NCBI GenBank assembly: GCA_012845835.1
Contig: JABAKD010000001.1
Span: 4,098,976 to 4,162,975, forward strand
Length of the DNA stretch: 64,000 nucleotides
Direction of reading: 5' to 3'
DNA from: Undaria pinnatifida
Lineage: Eukaryota; Sar; Phaeophyceae; Laminariales; Alariaceae
A program made the translations under genes and the position numbers. The notes under the pieces were generated by a model, which was not told the origin of the DNA, did not search any database, and was given only the letters and a program-made list of their open reading frames with translations. Positions 43,855 through 54,889 of this stretch are shown piece after piece. Every line of letters begins with the position of its first letter. Position 1 is the stretch's first letter.

Positions 43855-45240
43855 CATTCGTGCTGCTTCTACACATGGCTTTGTAATCTTCTACCAAAGT
43901 TTCACCGACAATGGTACAAATTACGATCTGGACGAAGATTAAAGCGGCAAAATTTACGCGTGTAATCGGTGTCAGACCACGCAGGCTGTTGGTTTGAGTG
44001 CAATTTGTCTGCTTTTTTTTTTTATCCTCCGGCGGATGGGGAAAAATACTAATTATACGCTTTTGCTCAGGCGGTCAGGTGACTTGCGTCTTTTTTTTAT
44101 GTTCACCTCACTGAGCGCTGCTCTACGTATCGTCGACGTGTGCGCAAGGCGTGTTCAGCGTTGCAAAGCCCAGTCAAGGCCGCGTTTGCTTGTTCCATTG
44201 TATTCGTGCTGCTTCTACACATGGACTTGTAATCTCCAACCAAAGTTACACCAACACTTGTACAAATTACGATCTGGCCGACGAAGAAAGCAGCAAAATT
44301 TACGCGTGTAATCGGTGACAGACCACGCAGGCTGTTAGTTTGGGTGCAATTTGTCTACGCTTTTGTTCAGTCAGGCGTTCAGGTGACTTGCGTCGTTTTT
44401 TGACGTTCACCTTACTGAGCGCCGCTCTACGTATTGTTGACTTGTGTGCACAAGGTGTGTGTTCACCATTGCGAAGCCCAGTCAAGGTCGCGTCTGCTCG
44501 TTCTATTATTGCATTCGTGCCGCTTCTACACATGGCTTTGTAATCTTCTACCAAAGTTAACCCAACAATAATTGTACAAATTACGATCTGGACGACGAAG
44601 AAAACAGCCAAATTTACGCGTGTAATCGGTGACAGACCACGCAGGCTGTTGGTTTGAGTGCAATTTGTCTACGCTTTTGCTCAGGCGGTCAGGTGACTTG
44701 CGTCTTTTCTTGAGGTTCACCTCACTGAGCGCTGCTCTACGTATCGTCCACGTGTGCGCAAGGCGTGTTCACCACTGCAAAGCCCAGTCAAGGCCGTGTG
44801 TACTCATCCCATTGCATTCGTGCTGCTTCTACGCATGATGACCTTGTAATCTTCTACCAAAGTTGCACCCACATTGAGTAAGTGACAATGTGTAAAAAAA
44901 CAAACGAATCCTCCCTTCGGCCAGCATGTCTTCCACAACCACCAACCAAGACTGCTGGCGCACATGTTGTGCTCGTGCACAGGGCGTGCGAACAACTGGC
45001 ACACGTGGCTCCCAATATATTGAAAGGGGTTCTTTCACCCGCCGTAAAATATACCACGGAGCTATTATTGCTTTTATCGAGGGCGTCGATAACGGGGACA
45101 GTGCCTGTGTTGAGTATCGAGTGTCGAGTTTGTGCAACGTTGTGGTGAGTGGTGAACGCAAGAAGCGTTGGGCTGCGAAAGCAACTGAGTTAAATCGACA
45201 CACGACGCGTATGAAAATACGCGGAAGTGTGGTGAGCTAA
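43855..45240 (+). repeat. ~315 bp tandem array, right part
   Basis: Continues the array of 31800-32744. The landmark CAGGCTGTTGGTTTGAGTGC recurs near 43980 and 44640, with a variant near 44320. CACTGAGCGCTGCTCTACG recurs at about 44109 and 44725. The last unit degrades after about 44880 into a segment (44880-45240) whose end matches 32130-32225 in direct orientation (GAGTTAAATCGACAC, GGAAGTGTGGTGAGCTAAAG). Confidence 0.9.
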
Positions 45241-45337
45241 AGCTTTATTTTTCCCCATCCGCCGGAGGATAAAAAAAAAAAAAAAAAAAGCAAGATCTTT
45301 GAACGCACAAATAATAATTCCAAAAAGGAGCTCCAAT

Positions 45338-45890
45338 CACGCACGCTTCTGCTTGGTCAACACCTTTTGTTTGGTCCCCACAGCAGTTCGCAGGTCGGGA
45401 CGTGAGTCACGCCTGGTTTGGTTTATCTCTTTGGAGCACTAGACAATCTCTTGCTAGGAAAAATTTGCTGCGCTCGTCACATGGTGCTTTGAGTGCCACT
45501 GAATCTGCGTTTCGACTCCGAGCGCAACGGTACAAGGTGTGTACCCCAGATGCTTGTGCTGCTATGTCACGCGGTGGTATCAACAGCAGCATCAATCAGC
45601 TTTTGAAAGCCGCTTGTGTAGTTTTTCAAATAATCGTGCGATTCACATCAAACAAGCTGACCACCTAAGCTCGTGCTCGTTTTGCAAGAGGACAAGGGTC
45701 CCACCGATCACGCGCCAGACCCACCGGGCACGCTCCCTTGCCTGGCCTGGCCATTGTGTGTTTTGAGTAGGACCGTAACAGCCATGGATGTATCACCGAG
45801 CCCTCTGGCACGGGCTTCAGCATTTCGTCGAGGGTCCAGTTTAATCATGTTTTTCTTGGAACAGCAGTAGTACCGCTGCAGAGTACGTAG
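45338..45890 (+). repeat. Right arm of ~550 bp inverted repeat
   Basis: Reverse complement of 31225-31790 with only scattered differences. For example, the left arm has four extra bases in the Leu-rich part of the shared frame. Outside the arms the sequences differ. The two arms enclose the tandem array and the YR retrotransposon. Confidence 0.9.
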
Positions 45891-46236
45891 AGTATAGTCT
45901 AATGCTTGCTGAGGCTTCCGCTGCTGCTGCTGTTGGCACTATTGTTACTGTGATTGGTGGATGTAACACAATGTACCAGTTAAGAAATGCGACCATATTG
46001 CTATCGTTTGTTAGTACCACCTTGTGTCTCCGACAAATGGGTGGCTTCTCCTGTTATTGTTCGATGTAAGTTATTGTTCGATGTAATATTCGACGACGTC
46101 AACAACAATGCCGGCGATTTGATGGAGAGCCGTGTTGGTTGTGACCTTGTTATTGTCCCCTTCTCGTTATTTCTTGTTCTTGTTCTTGTTTGCTTTTTTC
46201 CGTTCTGTTTGTATTTTTGTTCTTGTCCTGTAGATC
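45891..46236. other. Unassigned sequence, possible 5' flank or intron
   Basis: T-rich toward its end (TTCTTGTTCTTGTTTGCTTTTTTCC, 46166 on) with an acceptor-like TGTAG at 46229-46233. No gene recognised. Confidence 0.3.
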
Positions 46237-46359
46237 ATGCCGCTAACAATATCGACAGTGCCGACCATGCGAAGGAGGGCCGGGATGATTGTGGCCTTGG
46301 CGAGGTATTCACCCGTCGTGAGGGCTTTCTCCGCGGGGAATCCTCCTCCTCCCGTTAAG
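46237..46359 (+). CDS. Candidate first exon with mitochondrial presequence
   Basis: ATG at 46237, 41 codons, ending at an AAG followed by the donor GTAGGT at 46360 in phase 0. The peptide MPLTISTVPTMRRRAGMIVA continues with LARYSPVVRAFSAG and ends NPPPPVK. It has several arginines, no acidic residue, an amphipathic character and a typical RAFSAG processing-like site, as expected of a matrix-targeting signal (established pattern). Downstream exons were not found; the following 350 bp are repeat-like. A longer overlapping frame (45987-46358) reads hydrophobic sequence and is less convincing. The identity of the mature protein is unknown. Confidence 0.4.
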
Positions 46360-46374
46360 GTAGGTTCAGTTTAG

Positions 46375-46740
46375 CCCTCTACGTGCGATTAAAACATAGC
46401 TAGAGTCGTAAGTCGGCAGGGTTTCACGACCCATAACTAGTCGGCAGGTTCCATGGCCAACCAATCGACTTTAGTCCGCCAGTGAGCTAGCGAAGCCAGC
46501 TGATGGCCAGCCCACGTTCCGGCCGCAGTCAGGGGAGAGAAGCGAGCGACGTTCGCTCCCCCCGCGAAATAGTGGGCCCCTCCCACAGCACGAAAAAAAG
46601 AGTACCCCGCATAAAACATCCCCTCTACCCGTGCGCAACAACTCAATTAGTCGGGTAGTTGGCACCTCCGCGTAACGACTGACTGCTATCCTGACTACTA
46701 ATCGGCTGGTGAGTTAAGTGGTGCCGACTCACAGCCCTTC
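46375..46740. mobile_element. Repeat with AGTCGG-type ends, probable DNA-transposon remnant
   Basis: Left part: GTCGTAAGTCGGCAGGG, TAACTAGTCGGCAGG. Right part: AATTAGTCGGGTAGTTGGCACCTCCG, then CGACTGACTGCTATCC and ACTAATCGGC. Similar ends occur at 54900-54940 and 56090-56150/56330-56390 (GGCACCTCCGTTTT, CGACTGACTATTAGTCCG). A related dispersed element is therefore likely. The boundaries are approximate. Confidence 0.5.
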
Positions 46741-49700
46741 TAGAACAACCCTGTAGGAACGTCAGGCTCACTTCACGGGGATGCTAAGAATAATTAATTG
46801 GGAAATCGTGCACAGCGGCGAGCGATATACTAAACCGAGTTCTCGATAGCAGATGCTCACGGGTGCTCGAGATTGGTGCCGCATGAAGGTGTCGAGCCTT
46901 GGTGTAGGTTATAGGTTAAATTGCTTTTGGCGGTCACAAAGAGTAACCAATCAGCAGTAAGTACAAGGGCTATGAGTTTGCTGACGATCCTAACAGTATA
47001 CTAATACTCTAGACTAATATGAAATCGCCCGAATAGTTTTTAGTTGCCTGGTTAGGTATCAGTTAGTTGCCTGCGGCAACTAACCCCCCCCTCCCTCCCC
47101 CCCCCCCACTTCCGCCCTGCCCCGCCTTCGAAATCTCTCCGGTGGTGTCACTAGGTGAACGGAGGCCAAACAAAGGCAGCCGACTGGGACGCCGACCGTT
47201 ACTCGAAAAACGCCGGCTTCGTACCCGGGTTGGGGAAGGCAGCGCTTGACTTGTTGGCGCCGTTGTGAGTGATATTTGTTTTTTTGTTTTTTGGTGATAT
47301 TGTGTATTGCTTATGGGATTTTTGGTGCTTTGTGCTAGCGGAGTATCCGGCTGTGACATCGTGTTTGACGGGGTCAATGGTCTAGAGACTTGTCATGCTG
47401 TTACGAAGGGCTACGTTTGTCCGTGCGCGCAGTAACGTGCTCTGAAGATGGAGTAACGGACAAGACGTGGTTCATAGTTTATTTTGGTGTACCTTAGAAA
47501 ATAAGGGATGTCTTCGTCGGGAATCTGGGTGAGATTTGACGGGTAGGTTTGACCGCAAACACACATTATAGGGTTCCGCAAACAGAGTGGCGGACCAAAC
47601 ACGGATATGAATAGATAGAACCGTTCATAGTGTGTTGGTTTAGAGAGAATGAGACGTGGTCCCTCGATAATGCCGGTGTGTACCGGCCGAAAATAAGGAG
47701 ACTATACTTGTACGGCAACAGGCACAAACTGCGCGTATTGTCGCTACTAGCTGGTCCCATCTGCGCCAGAAGATTTCGCAGGCACTTTGGCAGACAACGG
47801 GAACGAACGGTGACCTATTTTTACTTTACTGTGTAGAGGTAGCCAGGCGGGCCTGCGTCGGGGATCTCGGTAAGAGTGAGTGGGGGAGAACGAAGACAAC
47901 GTATAATCTTCAAACTAGACCCGGCGTCGCGGCAATTGTGATCGATCGTTATGTAGACACACCTCAGACACGATCCAAATAACATTTCAGTACGATTAAT
48001 ATATTTAGCCGTTGACCACTTTTGGTGCGGACTTCACCTGTAGGTCAGCAAACCCACGTCGAACGCGAGCGAATCGAGATCATTTTCTGAGAACGTGTCG
48101 AGCAAGAGAGTGATAAGGAAGTCGCTACGTCGATCAACCGAACCAGACCGTTTGCGTCGTACCCCTTCCCTGCCCTCGACGGCACCGCTGTGAAATGACT
48201 TGTTGACACCGCGATTATGAAACTATTTTTTTGTGCATGCTGCTAGTAACACGGCAGAGGGGTGCGACTGATTTTTTTGAGGTCTAACCCGGGGCCCTCT
48301 GGTGCTGAGGGGAACAGCAAGACACGTGCTGCCGGCAATAGAGATAGCGTTTGACAGATGCTAGGGTATCACATAAGGTGCATCATTTCCTCCCTGCAAG
48401 GGTCCTCACTTGAAGAGCTCTACAATACCTCACACACAAAAAAATATATATGTTTAGCAAACTGGAACTGCAACTCGATGGAAAGCCTCTAACGGCCAAT
48501 AGGTACTATGTATAAGACAGCATTAATACTGTGAAACAAGAAAGACCTGGAAAGGGTTGTGGCTTACGGAGCCCCGTCATTCCGATCAAATGGTTTTAGC
48601 CAAAAAGGGGTATGCCATAATAGCCTTAGAGCGTAGCACCTGTCGCTTGTTGGCCAAGATATTTGTGACTAAACGAGATCCCCGACTAAATGATAGTCGT
48701 TTTTGTGTTGTTGCGCGTTGAGTGTTCGCGGCTTGCAACCTCTATTGGGTTGCAAAAATATGCAAAGGCAAATAAATGTTGGTAAAACCGACGAACTTCA
48801 TCCATAACGAAAGAAAGGCGAAACCCGCTCACGCAAAAAATTGAAGATGATACAAAAAAGATTTTGTAGCTGACGCTAAAACGAGCGACAGCTGATAGAT
48901 GTCACTGTCGTCAGACGTGTGCGTCCACGGGCCATTGGTTCGTGTGATTGCGAGGGGCACCACGTTTGACTTGCATTTGATTGATCGTGCATCTGCAGCA
49001 GAAAGAAGAGGAAATCATTGTTTTCCTTAGGCGGCGTTGAAGACGCCCATGCCCGTGTACCTTACTCTCGTGCTCTTTAATTGCGTGTGTTGTCTGCTGT
49101 GCGTGTGGTGCTGACTGCTGTGCGACCGCTGTGCGTGTTGGCGGTCGCTTGTGTGTTCTGTGTGCTCGTGTGTCCCGCTGTGCTGTTGTGCTTTTTTTTT
49201 TTTTTCGTGTGGTCCGCCACCACAGCAGCACTCATTTTTCTAGTGACCTAGTCTACATTCAAGTCAAAGCATACAAACACACGAACTTTTTTTTCGAGTA
49301 GAGCGCTATTACGGGGGGACCGCAGGTAGGTGGGAATTAGAAACTCGCTTCGCTCGAAATATCCAGGAAAACGTATTTCTTGAACCGGGTTTTTGCCACC
49401 GACTTTTTCGATAGTTGGGTTGGTGAGGGGATTTTGACGTTCGACGGTTTCTCTACAGTAGTACTACTAACAATATTTTATATTCTCCTATCCAACTCCT
49501 ACCCACCCAAATTTGGTGCGTCGCAAACACCCTATATTTATATTATGTTGGACCAAACCTACGGTACCTAGCATTTTTTAGGGTTCGGTCTTCTTTTTAT
49601 CTGAAATTGTCGGAATGTCTGTGTTATCGTTTTGCAACGCTTGGAAGGATGTTTACCTGGGATTTTTCATCACAAAATAAATGCACTTTCAGTCGGTTTA

Positions 49701-49900
49701 GTTCAAATCGGTTTTAGGTTTTTATGAAGAAGGTTAAGACCTCGACTTCAACTGGGTGGGAACCTCAGAAATATGAATGGGGCACGCACGTCTACCGTAG
49801 GATGTGCTGCAGGAATGGCGATTGCAGGTGGTGTCTCCACGTAACTCAACCAGGAATACCGGGCGGTACGAGGGTGTTTTCCGAGCTTGCCTGGTACCTG
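46741..49900. other. 3.1 kb unassigned sequence
   Basis: No domain, RNA or convincing exon seen. A C-run lies at 47086-47107. The minus-strand frame at 49231-48911 is basic and low complexity. Confidence 0.3.
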
Positions 49901-49919
49901 TGAAAATGTGGAGGTGTCC

Positions 49920-50360
49920 CGCACAATTGCGTACCATGGTCTGGTTAGTACCTGACAATGTGCTGCTGAGCGGCCACGGTCGACTCTTGTGATAAATATG
50001 TGTTAACATCATTTAATCCTTTCTTTGAGAACCGCACCCATGGTTTTGGGGACAAACAAGCCGCTCGGAATTCGGATGGGAAACGTTTAAGGTTCTACTA
50101 ACAGGTGGCAAGGCTACGGTGAGGGGGGGGAGTGTTAATGCCTACTTGTTCACCACCGGGTTGAACCTACTCCAGACTCACTCCAGTGCGTGACTCGGTC
50201 CTTCACAGACCAAACACTACATATATTAAGCGATTAGTTTGGCGCAGGTTAGCTTTCCGTTGCAGAGTCATCCCTTTATAGTGGGGCAGGGGTTTTTGCA
50301 TTTTTTGGGGCAAACTACTACTACTATTACTAGTAGTAGTATTAGTATTAGTATATCCGA
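49920..50360 (+). repeat. Tandem-duplicated block, copy 1
   Basis: Contains GACAATGTGCTGCTGAGCGG (49955-49974), GACTCTTGTGATAAATATGTG, GTTTTGGGGACAA, GCCGCTCGGAATTCGG and GCAGAGTCATCCCT. The same order recurs at 51005-51440 with about 15% visible differences. It ends in a TAC/TAG microsatellite (50308-50352). Confidence 0.85.
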
Positions 50361-50435
50361 CAGAGCTCCCGAAGTGAGGACCTACCGGACAGTCACATGA
50401 TTTTACGGGTATAGTTTGTTTTAGGACTTACATGT

Positions 50436-50520
50436 GTTAAGGAATTTGTGGGGTATTAGTCCGTTTAACCACTCGCAAAAGGTTAACCAATAGCTTACCC
50501 AAACCAAGCCTTATACAAAT
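50436..50520 (-). repeat. Fragment of the tRNA-like repeat of 7640-8290
   Basis: GGGGTATTAGTCCGTTT, ACCACTCGCAAAAGGTTAAC and ATAGCTTACCCAAAC match the insertion in the decayed RT. The B-box half is absent here. Shows that the repeat is dispersed. Confidence 0.75.
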
Positions 50521-51001
50521 ATAGGACATAAATGCTTAGTGGTTTTATGCGAACGTATGGCTCCGAATTCATGCTTCGGGCAAGATATTGAGATAGCGAT
50601 GTCTTCATGCTAGGAGCTGAGAAAATTCTTAGAATCTGCTGCACGCCTATCGGGACAGCAAAAAGCATGGCTAGTTTAACACGATGCGTTTAGAGCTTCG
50701 GCTGGTTCGCGGAACACAAGACCCGGAAACCCATGAATAAAAGGGCTTAATGCACAGATGCTGTGAGTCTCTTCAGATCGGTGTCCTTCTGGTTCTCAGC
50801 AAAGGTCCACGCCTCGACCTTAAGGCACTGCAGTGGCCATAAATTGGGGTACGCCAAACGACACAAAAAACGACTCCCAACAGAACGTATGCACTTCACT
50901 AGTTTGCAGATAGATGCCATACTCAGTTTTTAAGTGGGTATGTACGCACGCGAAATGCCTCCAGATTCGAGCTCCTACTCAAAACACCCCCCCTGTGCGA
51001 T

Positions 51002-51450
51002 CCCTGGTTAGTACCTGACAATGTGCTGCTGAGCGGCCACGGTCGACTCTTGTGATAAATATGTGTTTTTTAATCCTTTCTTTGAGAGCCGCACCCATAG
51101 TTTTGGGGACAAGCCGCTCGGAATTCGGTTGGGAAACTTCTAAGGTTCTACAAAAGATGACAAGGCGGAGAGGCGGGGCGATGCTATCACCTCCATGTTC
51201 ACTGCCGGGTTGAACCTACTCCACACCCACTCCAGACCCACTCCAGACCCACTCCAGCGCGTGTCTCGGTTCTTCGCTGACCAAACACTTTACACGTTAG
51301 GCGATTAGTTTGCCGCAGCGTGGCTTTCCGTTCCAGAGTCATCCCTGCATAGTGCGGCAGAGTTTATTGCACTCTTGGGGGCAAACTATTGCTGTTACTA
51401 TAAGTATTACTGTTAGTATTACCATTACTACTGTATATGCCCGCGAAATG
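51002..51450 (+). repeat. Tandem-duplicated block, copy 2
   Basis: Second copy of 49920-50360, offset about 1.06 kb. It additionally holds a small CCACTCCAGACCCACTCCAG amplification (51228-51258) that is not expanded in copy 1. Confidence 0.85.
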
Positions 51451-52650
51451 CCTCCAGATACGAGCTCCTACCCAAAACATCCTTGTGCGATCTCCCGTGG
51501 CCTTCAGACCCCAAAGGAACAGCGGGGGGTAAGTCACGCGAGTGACCCCAAGACACTGCAACATACTCAGCCCCCGAAAGTGCCCTCTCCACCGTAGGCG
51601 TTTGCTACAACGAGGAGCTCGATTATACCTTACCCTATATCAGTTTTTGAGATGATTTTTTTTTTTTCAAGGATAACCTTTACCCCCCCGCTCAACTCTT
51701 ACTATTGATAACAGCTTTAAGCCGCAGCGACCTTCTGGACAAGCCGTGGTCACAGGGCGCTTCCCTCCCCGCCGTTGTAGTTTCTTTCAATTGTATCAAG
51801 CATCAATGGAGTCAGCATTAGTCCCACTTTTCAGGAGTTTTATGCTCGTCGGTTTTCATCGAATTTTGCCAACTGACACGCTCTCTCGCGCTTTCTGCCA
51901 TTCATTATTGTTACAGGCCTTTTTTCTTTCGCAAAAAATTGTTCTTTTACGAGCACGAGACGAGTATGAAATTGGCATGTATTTGTCTCTTCTTTCAGTT
52001 CTATACTAAAGGGCTTGAAAGGCAGCTCCGCTTGAAACAAAAATTGCCTCAGCACTCAATATAATAAGAGACATTCCACGGTTACACGGTAGTGTTATTG
52101 TGGCAGAAAGCTCCTCTCATCCGAAAAATGACTTTGAAGGCATTCATTCGTTCGCGCAACCCGACCAACACTTGTACGCCATGCGTATAGTCTGGTCCTA
52201 GGGAAAAAAGCACGCTCGTAAAATTATTGGACTTAAATCGGCGGCTAGTCAGTTGAATGCTAGCTAAATAAAGCAGCTTCAAAAGTTTTGACGACCCAAA
52301 AATGCAAAAACCCTACTGTGGGATGAATCCTTATTATTACTATTAATAGGAATACTGGAAGTGAAGACAACATAAATTACTTAATAAATGACTCAGCATG
52401 CTCAACGGTAGAGGTGCCCATCTGTTTTTTTCTGAGGCTGCTTTTCCTCACTTACTTCGAAGAGCTCTACTATCTAAAAATACAATATCTATGCCTCACC
52501 CAAGATGCCAAAAAAAACAGCGAAAACATAAAATCGATGCAACCCCATGAACCATCATACATATAATAATCCTCTAGTCTGTACATACATCCTATACACA
52601 TCGCGTAATCGAAAAATAGGTTATTATTGGCCTATTTCAATTGGAAAACA
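51451..52650. other. Unassigned sequence
   Basis: No gene recognised; short ORFs only. Confidence 0.3.
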
Positions 52651-52659
52651 AAATGAAAA

Positions 52660-52800
52660 AAGTACACTCCATCCAGCTGTGAAATCGAACAAAAAGGATT
52701 TTGGTCCCAAAACTCATCTTTGCCAGCGTCGTGATGATACTTGTTTTTCATCGCGCGCGTTTCGGGGTGTGTATACCCTCGTGAAGGATACAAGGGTCTA
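52660..52800 (-). repeat. Ancient diverged terminus of the poly-C family
   Basis: ACACTCCATCCAGCTGTGAAATCGA, ACTCATCTTTGCCAGC, GATACTTGTTTTTCATCGCGCGC and CCTCGTGAAGGATACAAGGGTC follow, with many changes, the order of the fresh terminus at 52826-52950. It sits directly beside that younger copy. Confidence 0.65.
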
Positions 52801-52814
52801 ATTATAATATTATA

Positions 52815-54300
52815 AAAATTAAAATACACTCCAGCTGCTGTGAGATCGAAGATTTCGTCGAAACTCATCTTTGCAAGCTGTGTGTGATACTCCGATCGCG
52901 CGCATTACGAGTTGTGTGTCCTCATTAAGGATATAGGTCGGCGACTCCCCTTACAACTACAGTGTAGCTATCAGGGTCAACAGGATGATTTTAGTCAGTC
53001 TGTGCGCGGAAACTATAAAACCCGTTTCTGAGGGGGACAAAATCTGACAGCTGTGAAGGGAAAGGGGGGCCTGGTTTTGATCAAAAGCGAGCGGGTTTGG
53101 AGGGGGGCGGGGGGGGGGGGGGGGGGGGGAAGGGGCAATTTGTGCATGTAAGCTATAAATTCTTTCGAGGGGATAAATCTGACGGTTTTGGCACCAGTAT
53201 ATTATTGGGGGCGGGGGGGGTGGGGGGGGGGCAGCTCAATATGTGCCTGGAAGCTATACATTATTTTGAGGGGATAAATGTGACATTTTTGGAAATAATA
53301 CATCAGTTTATCATGTATATCCTGGGGTAATTTGTACAATCAGTGAGTAAAGAGAGGGTGGAGTGTTCGTGGGGGTGGGGTTGGGATGGGTTGGGGGGGG
53401 GGGAGGGTGGGGGGTGGGGGCGGGGAGGGGTGGGGGCGGGGGGGGGACGGCTTTAGGTGAGGGGTTTGTTATACGTGTGGTGCTAGGTCTAGGCGAAGGT
53501 GCGGGTGATGGGGAAGAAGGGGGCGTTCGAGGCGGGGGGGGGGGGCGAAACACATCGGCATGGATGGCTCTCGAAAGATAATGAGGTGATATCCTGTGCG
53601 TGAAGTGTTTATTAATGTGGCGGATTTCGATATTTGGTGGGGCGTTTGAGTAAGGGAAAGCAAGAGGGGGGGGGGGGGGGGGGGGGGTTTCAGGAGGTGT
53701 AGGTTACAAATAATATTCAAATACACTTCGGCTGTGAGATCAATGATATGTAGCAGTTTGTTATACGCGTGGTGCTAGGTCTAGGCGATCGTGTAGGTGG
53801 TCGGGAAAGAGGGGGCGTTGGAGCGGGGGGGGGGGGGGGGCAGGGGGGGGGGGGGGGGAGGGAGGGGGGGAGAGGGGGGGGGGGGGGGGAGGCGGGGGGG
53901 GGGGGGGGGGGGGGGGAAACACAGCGGCATAGATGGCTGTCGAAAGATAATGAGGTGATATCTTGTGCGTGAAGTGTTTATTAATGTGGCGGATTTCGAT
54001 ATTTGGTGGGGCGTTTGAGTAAGGGAGAGCAAGAGGGGGGGGGGGGGGATTTTTAAGAGGTTTAGGTCACAAATAATATTCAAATACACTTCGGCTGTGA
54101 GATCAATGATATGTAGCAGCTTGTTATACGCATGGTGCTAGGTCTAGGCGATCGTGTAGGTGGTCGGAAAAGAGGGGGCGTTGAAAGGGGGGGGGGGGGG
54201 GGGGGGGGGGAATATTTGAAAACTACGTCATGGATGGTCAGAAAAATAATAATGACGTGATATCAACTGCGTATAGGTGTTTATTACTCAGGGCGATTAT
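52815..54300 (-). repeat. Poly-C repeat family copy E8
   Basis: Begins at the shared terminus (AAAATACACTCCAGCTGCTG, with a CTG insertion). It shows the same ~65 bp deletion as the copy at 28150. G-runs lie at 53103-53128, 53668-53687 and 53820-53920, the last almost pure G over about 100 bases. It ends within the family near GTGTTTATTACTCAGG (54281-54296). Confidence 0.85.
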
Positions 54301-54489
54301 AATGATAGGTATTAGACTATAATACTTTTTAAACCCATGAATTAAAATAATTCCCGGTTTTGCCAATATTGAGGAAATGGATGGCTTTCCGACATTTTTG
54401 GACACGAGAGTGCCGGAAAGATCTCAGAAACTATTTTTTAGCTGAACAGTGCTATCACCGTCTGTTATTGTAGCACGAGTCTGATCTCA

Positions 54490-54835
54490 TGGCCGGGGCG
54501 TGCGGCGCATATCATGCAATAAACTGCCTATTATACTCATTACCGGATATACTTTTTGAACTGATACGTTCCCCTTCCACAGCCAGCCGTCATATATATT
54601 GTGTCTCCCGTAAAAACGGAATTTAGTATAACCGCGAACAAAGTGATTAGCATCACCCTGTTGACCCCGATACAAGCTACACTGTAGTTGTAAGGAAGTG
54701 GAGTCGCCGGCATATATTCTCACTGAGGACACGCACAGTAATACGCGTGATCGCAGTATCACACTCAGCTTGCAAAGGTGAGTTTTTTTGACGACTTCTT
54801 TGATCTCACAGCTGGAGCGTTTTTATTTTTTTAAT
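54490..54835 (+). repeat. Diverged plus-oriented terminus of the poly-C family
   Basis: Order of blocks: AATAAACTG, GATACGTTCCCCTTCCACAGC, CATCACCCTGTTGACCC, GCTACACTGTAGTTG, GGAGTCGCCG, TGAGGACAC, AGCTTGCAAAG and CTCACAGCTGGAGCG. It faces the copy at 52815, so the two termini point away from each other. Confidence 0.75.
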
Positions 54836-54889
54836 GACAAATCACCAATAATAATGCGAATAAAACACAAAACGGTAGGTCTGAGAGTC

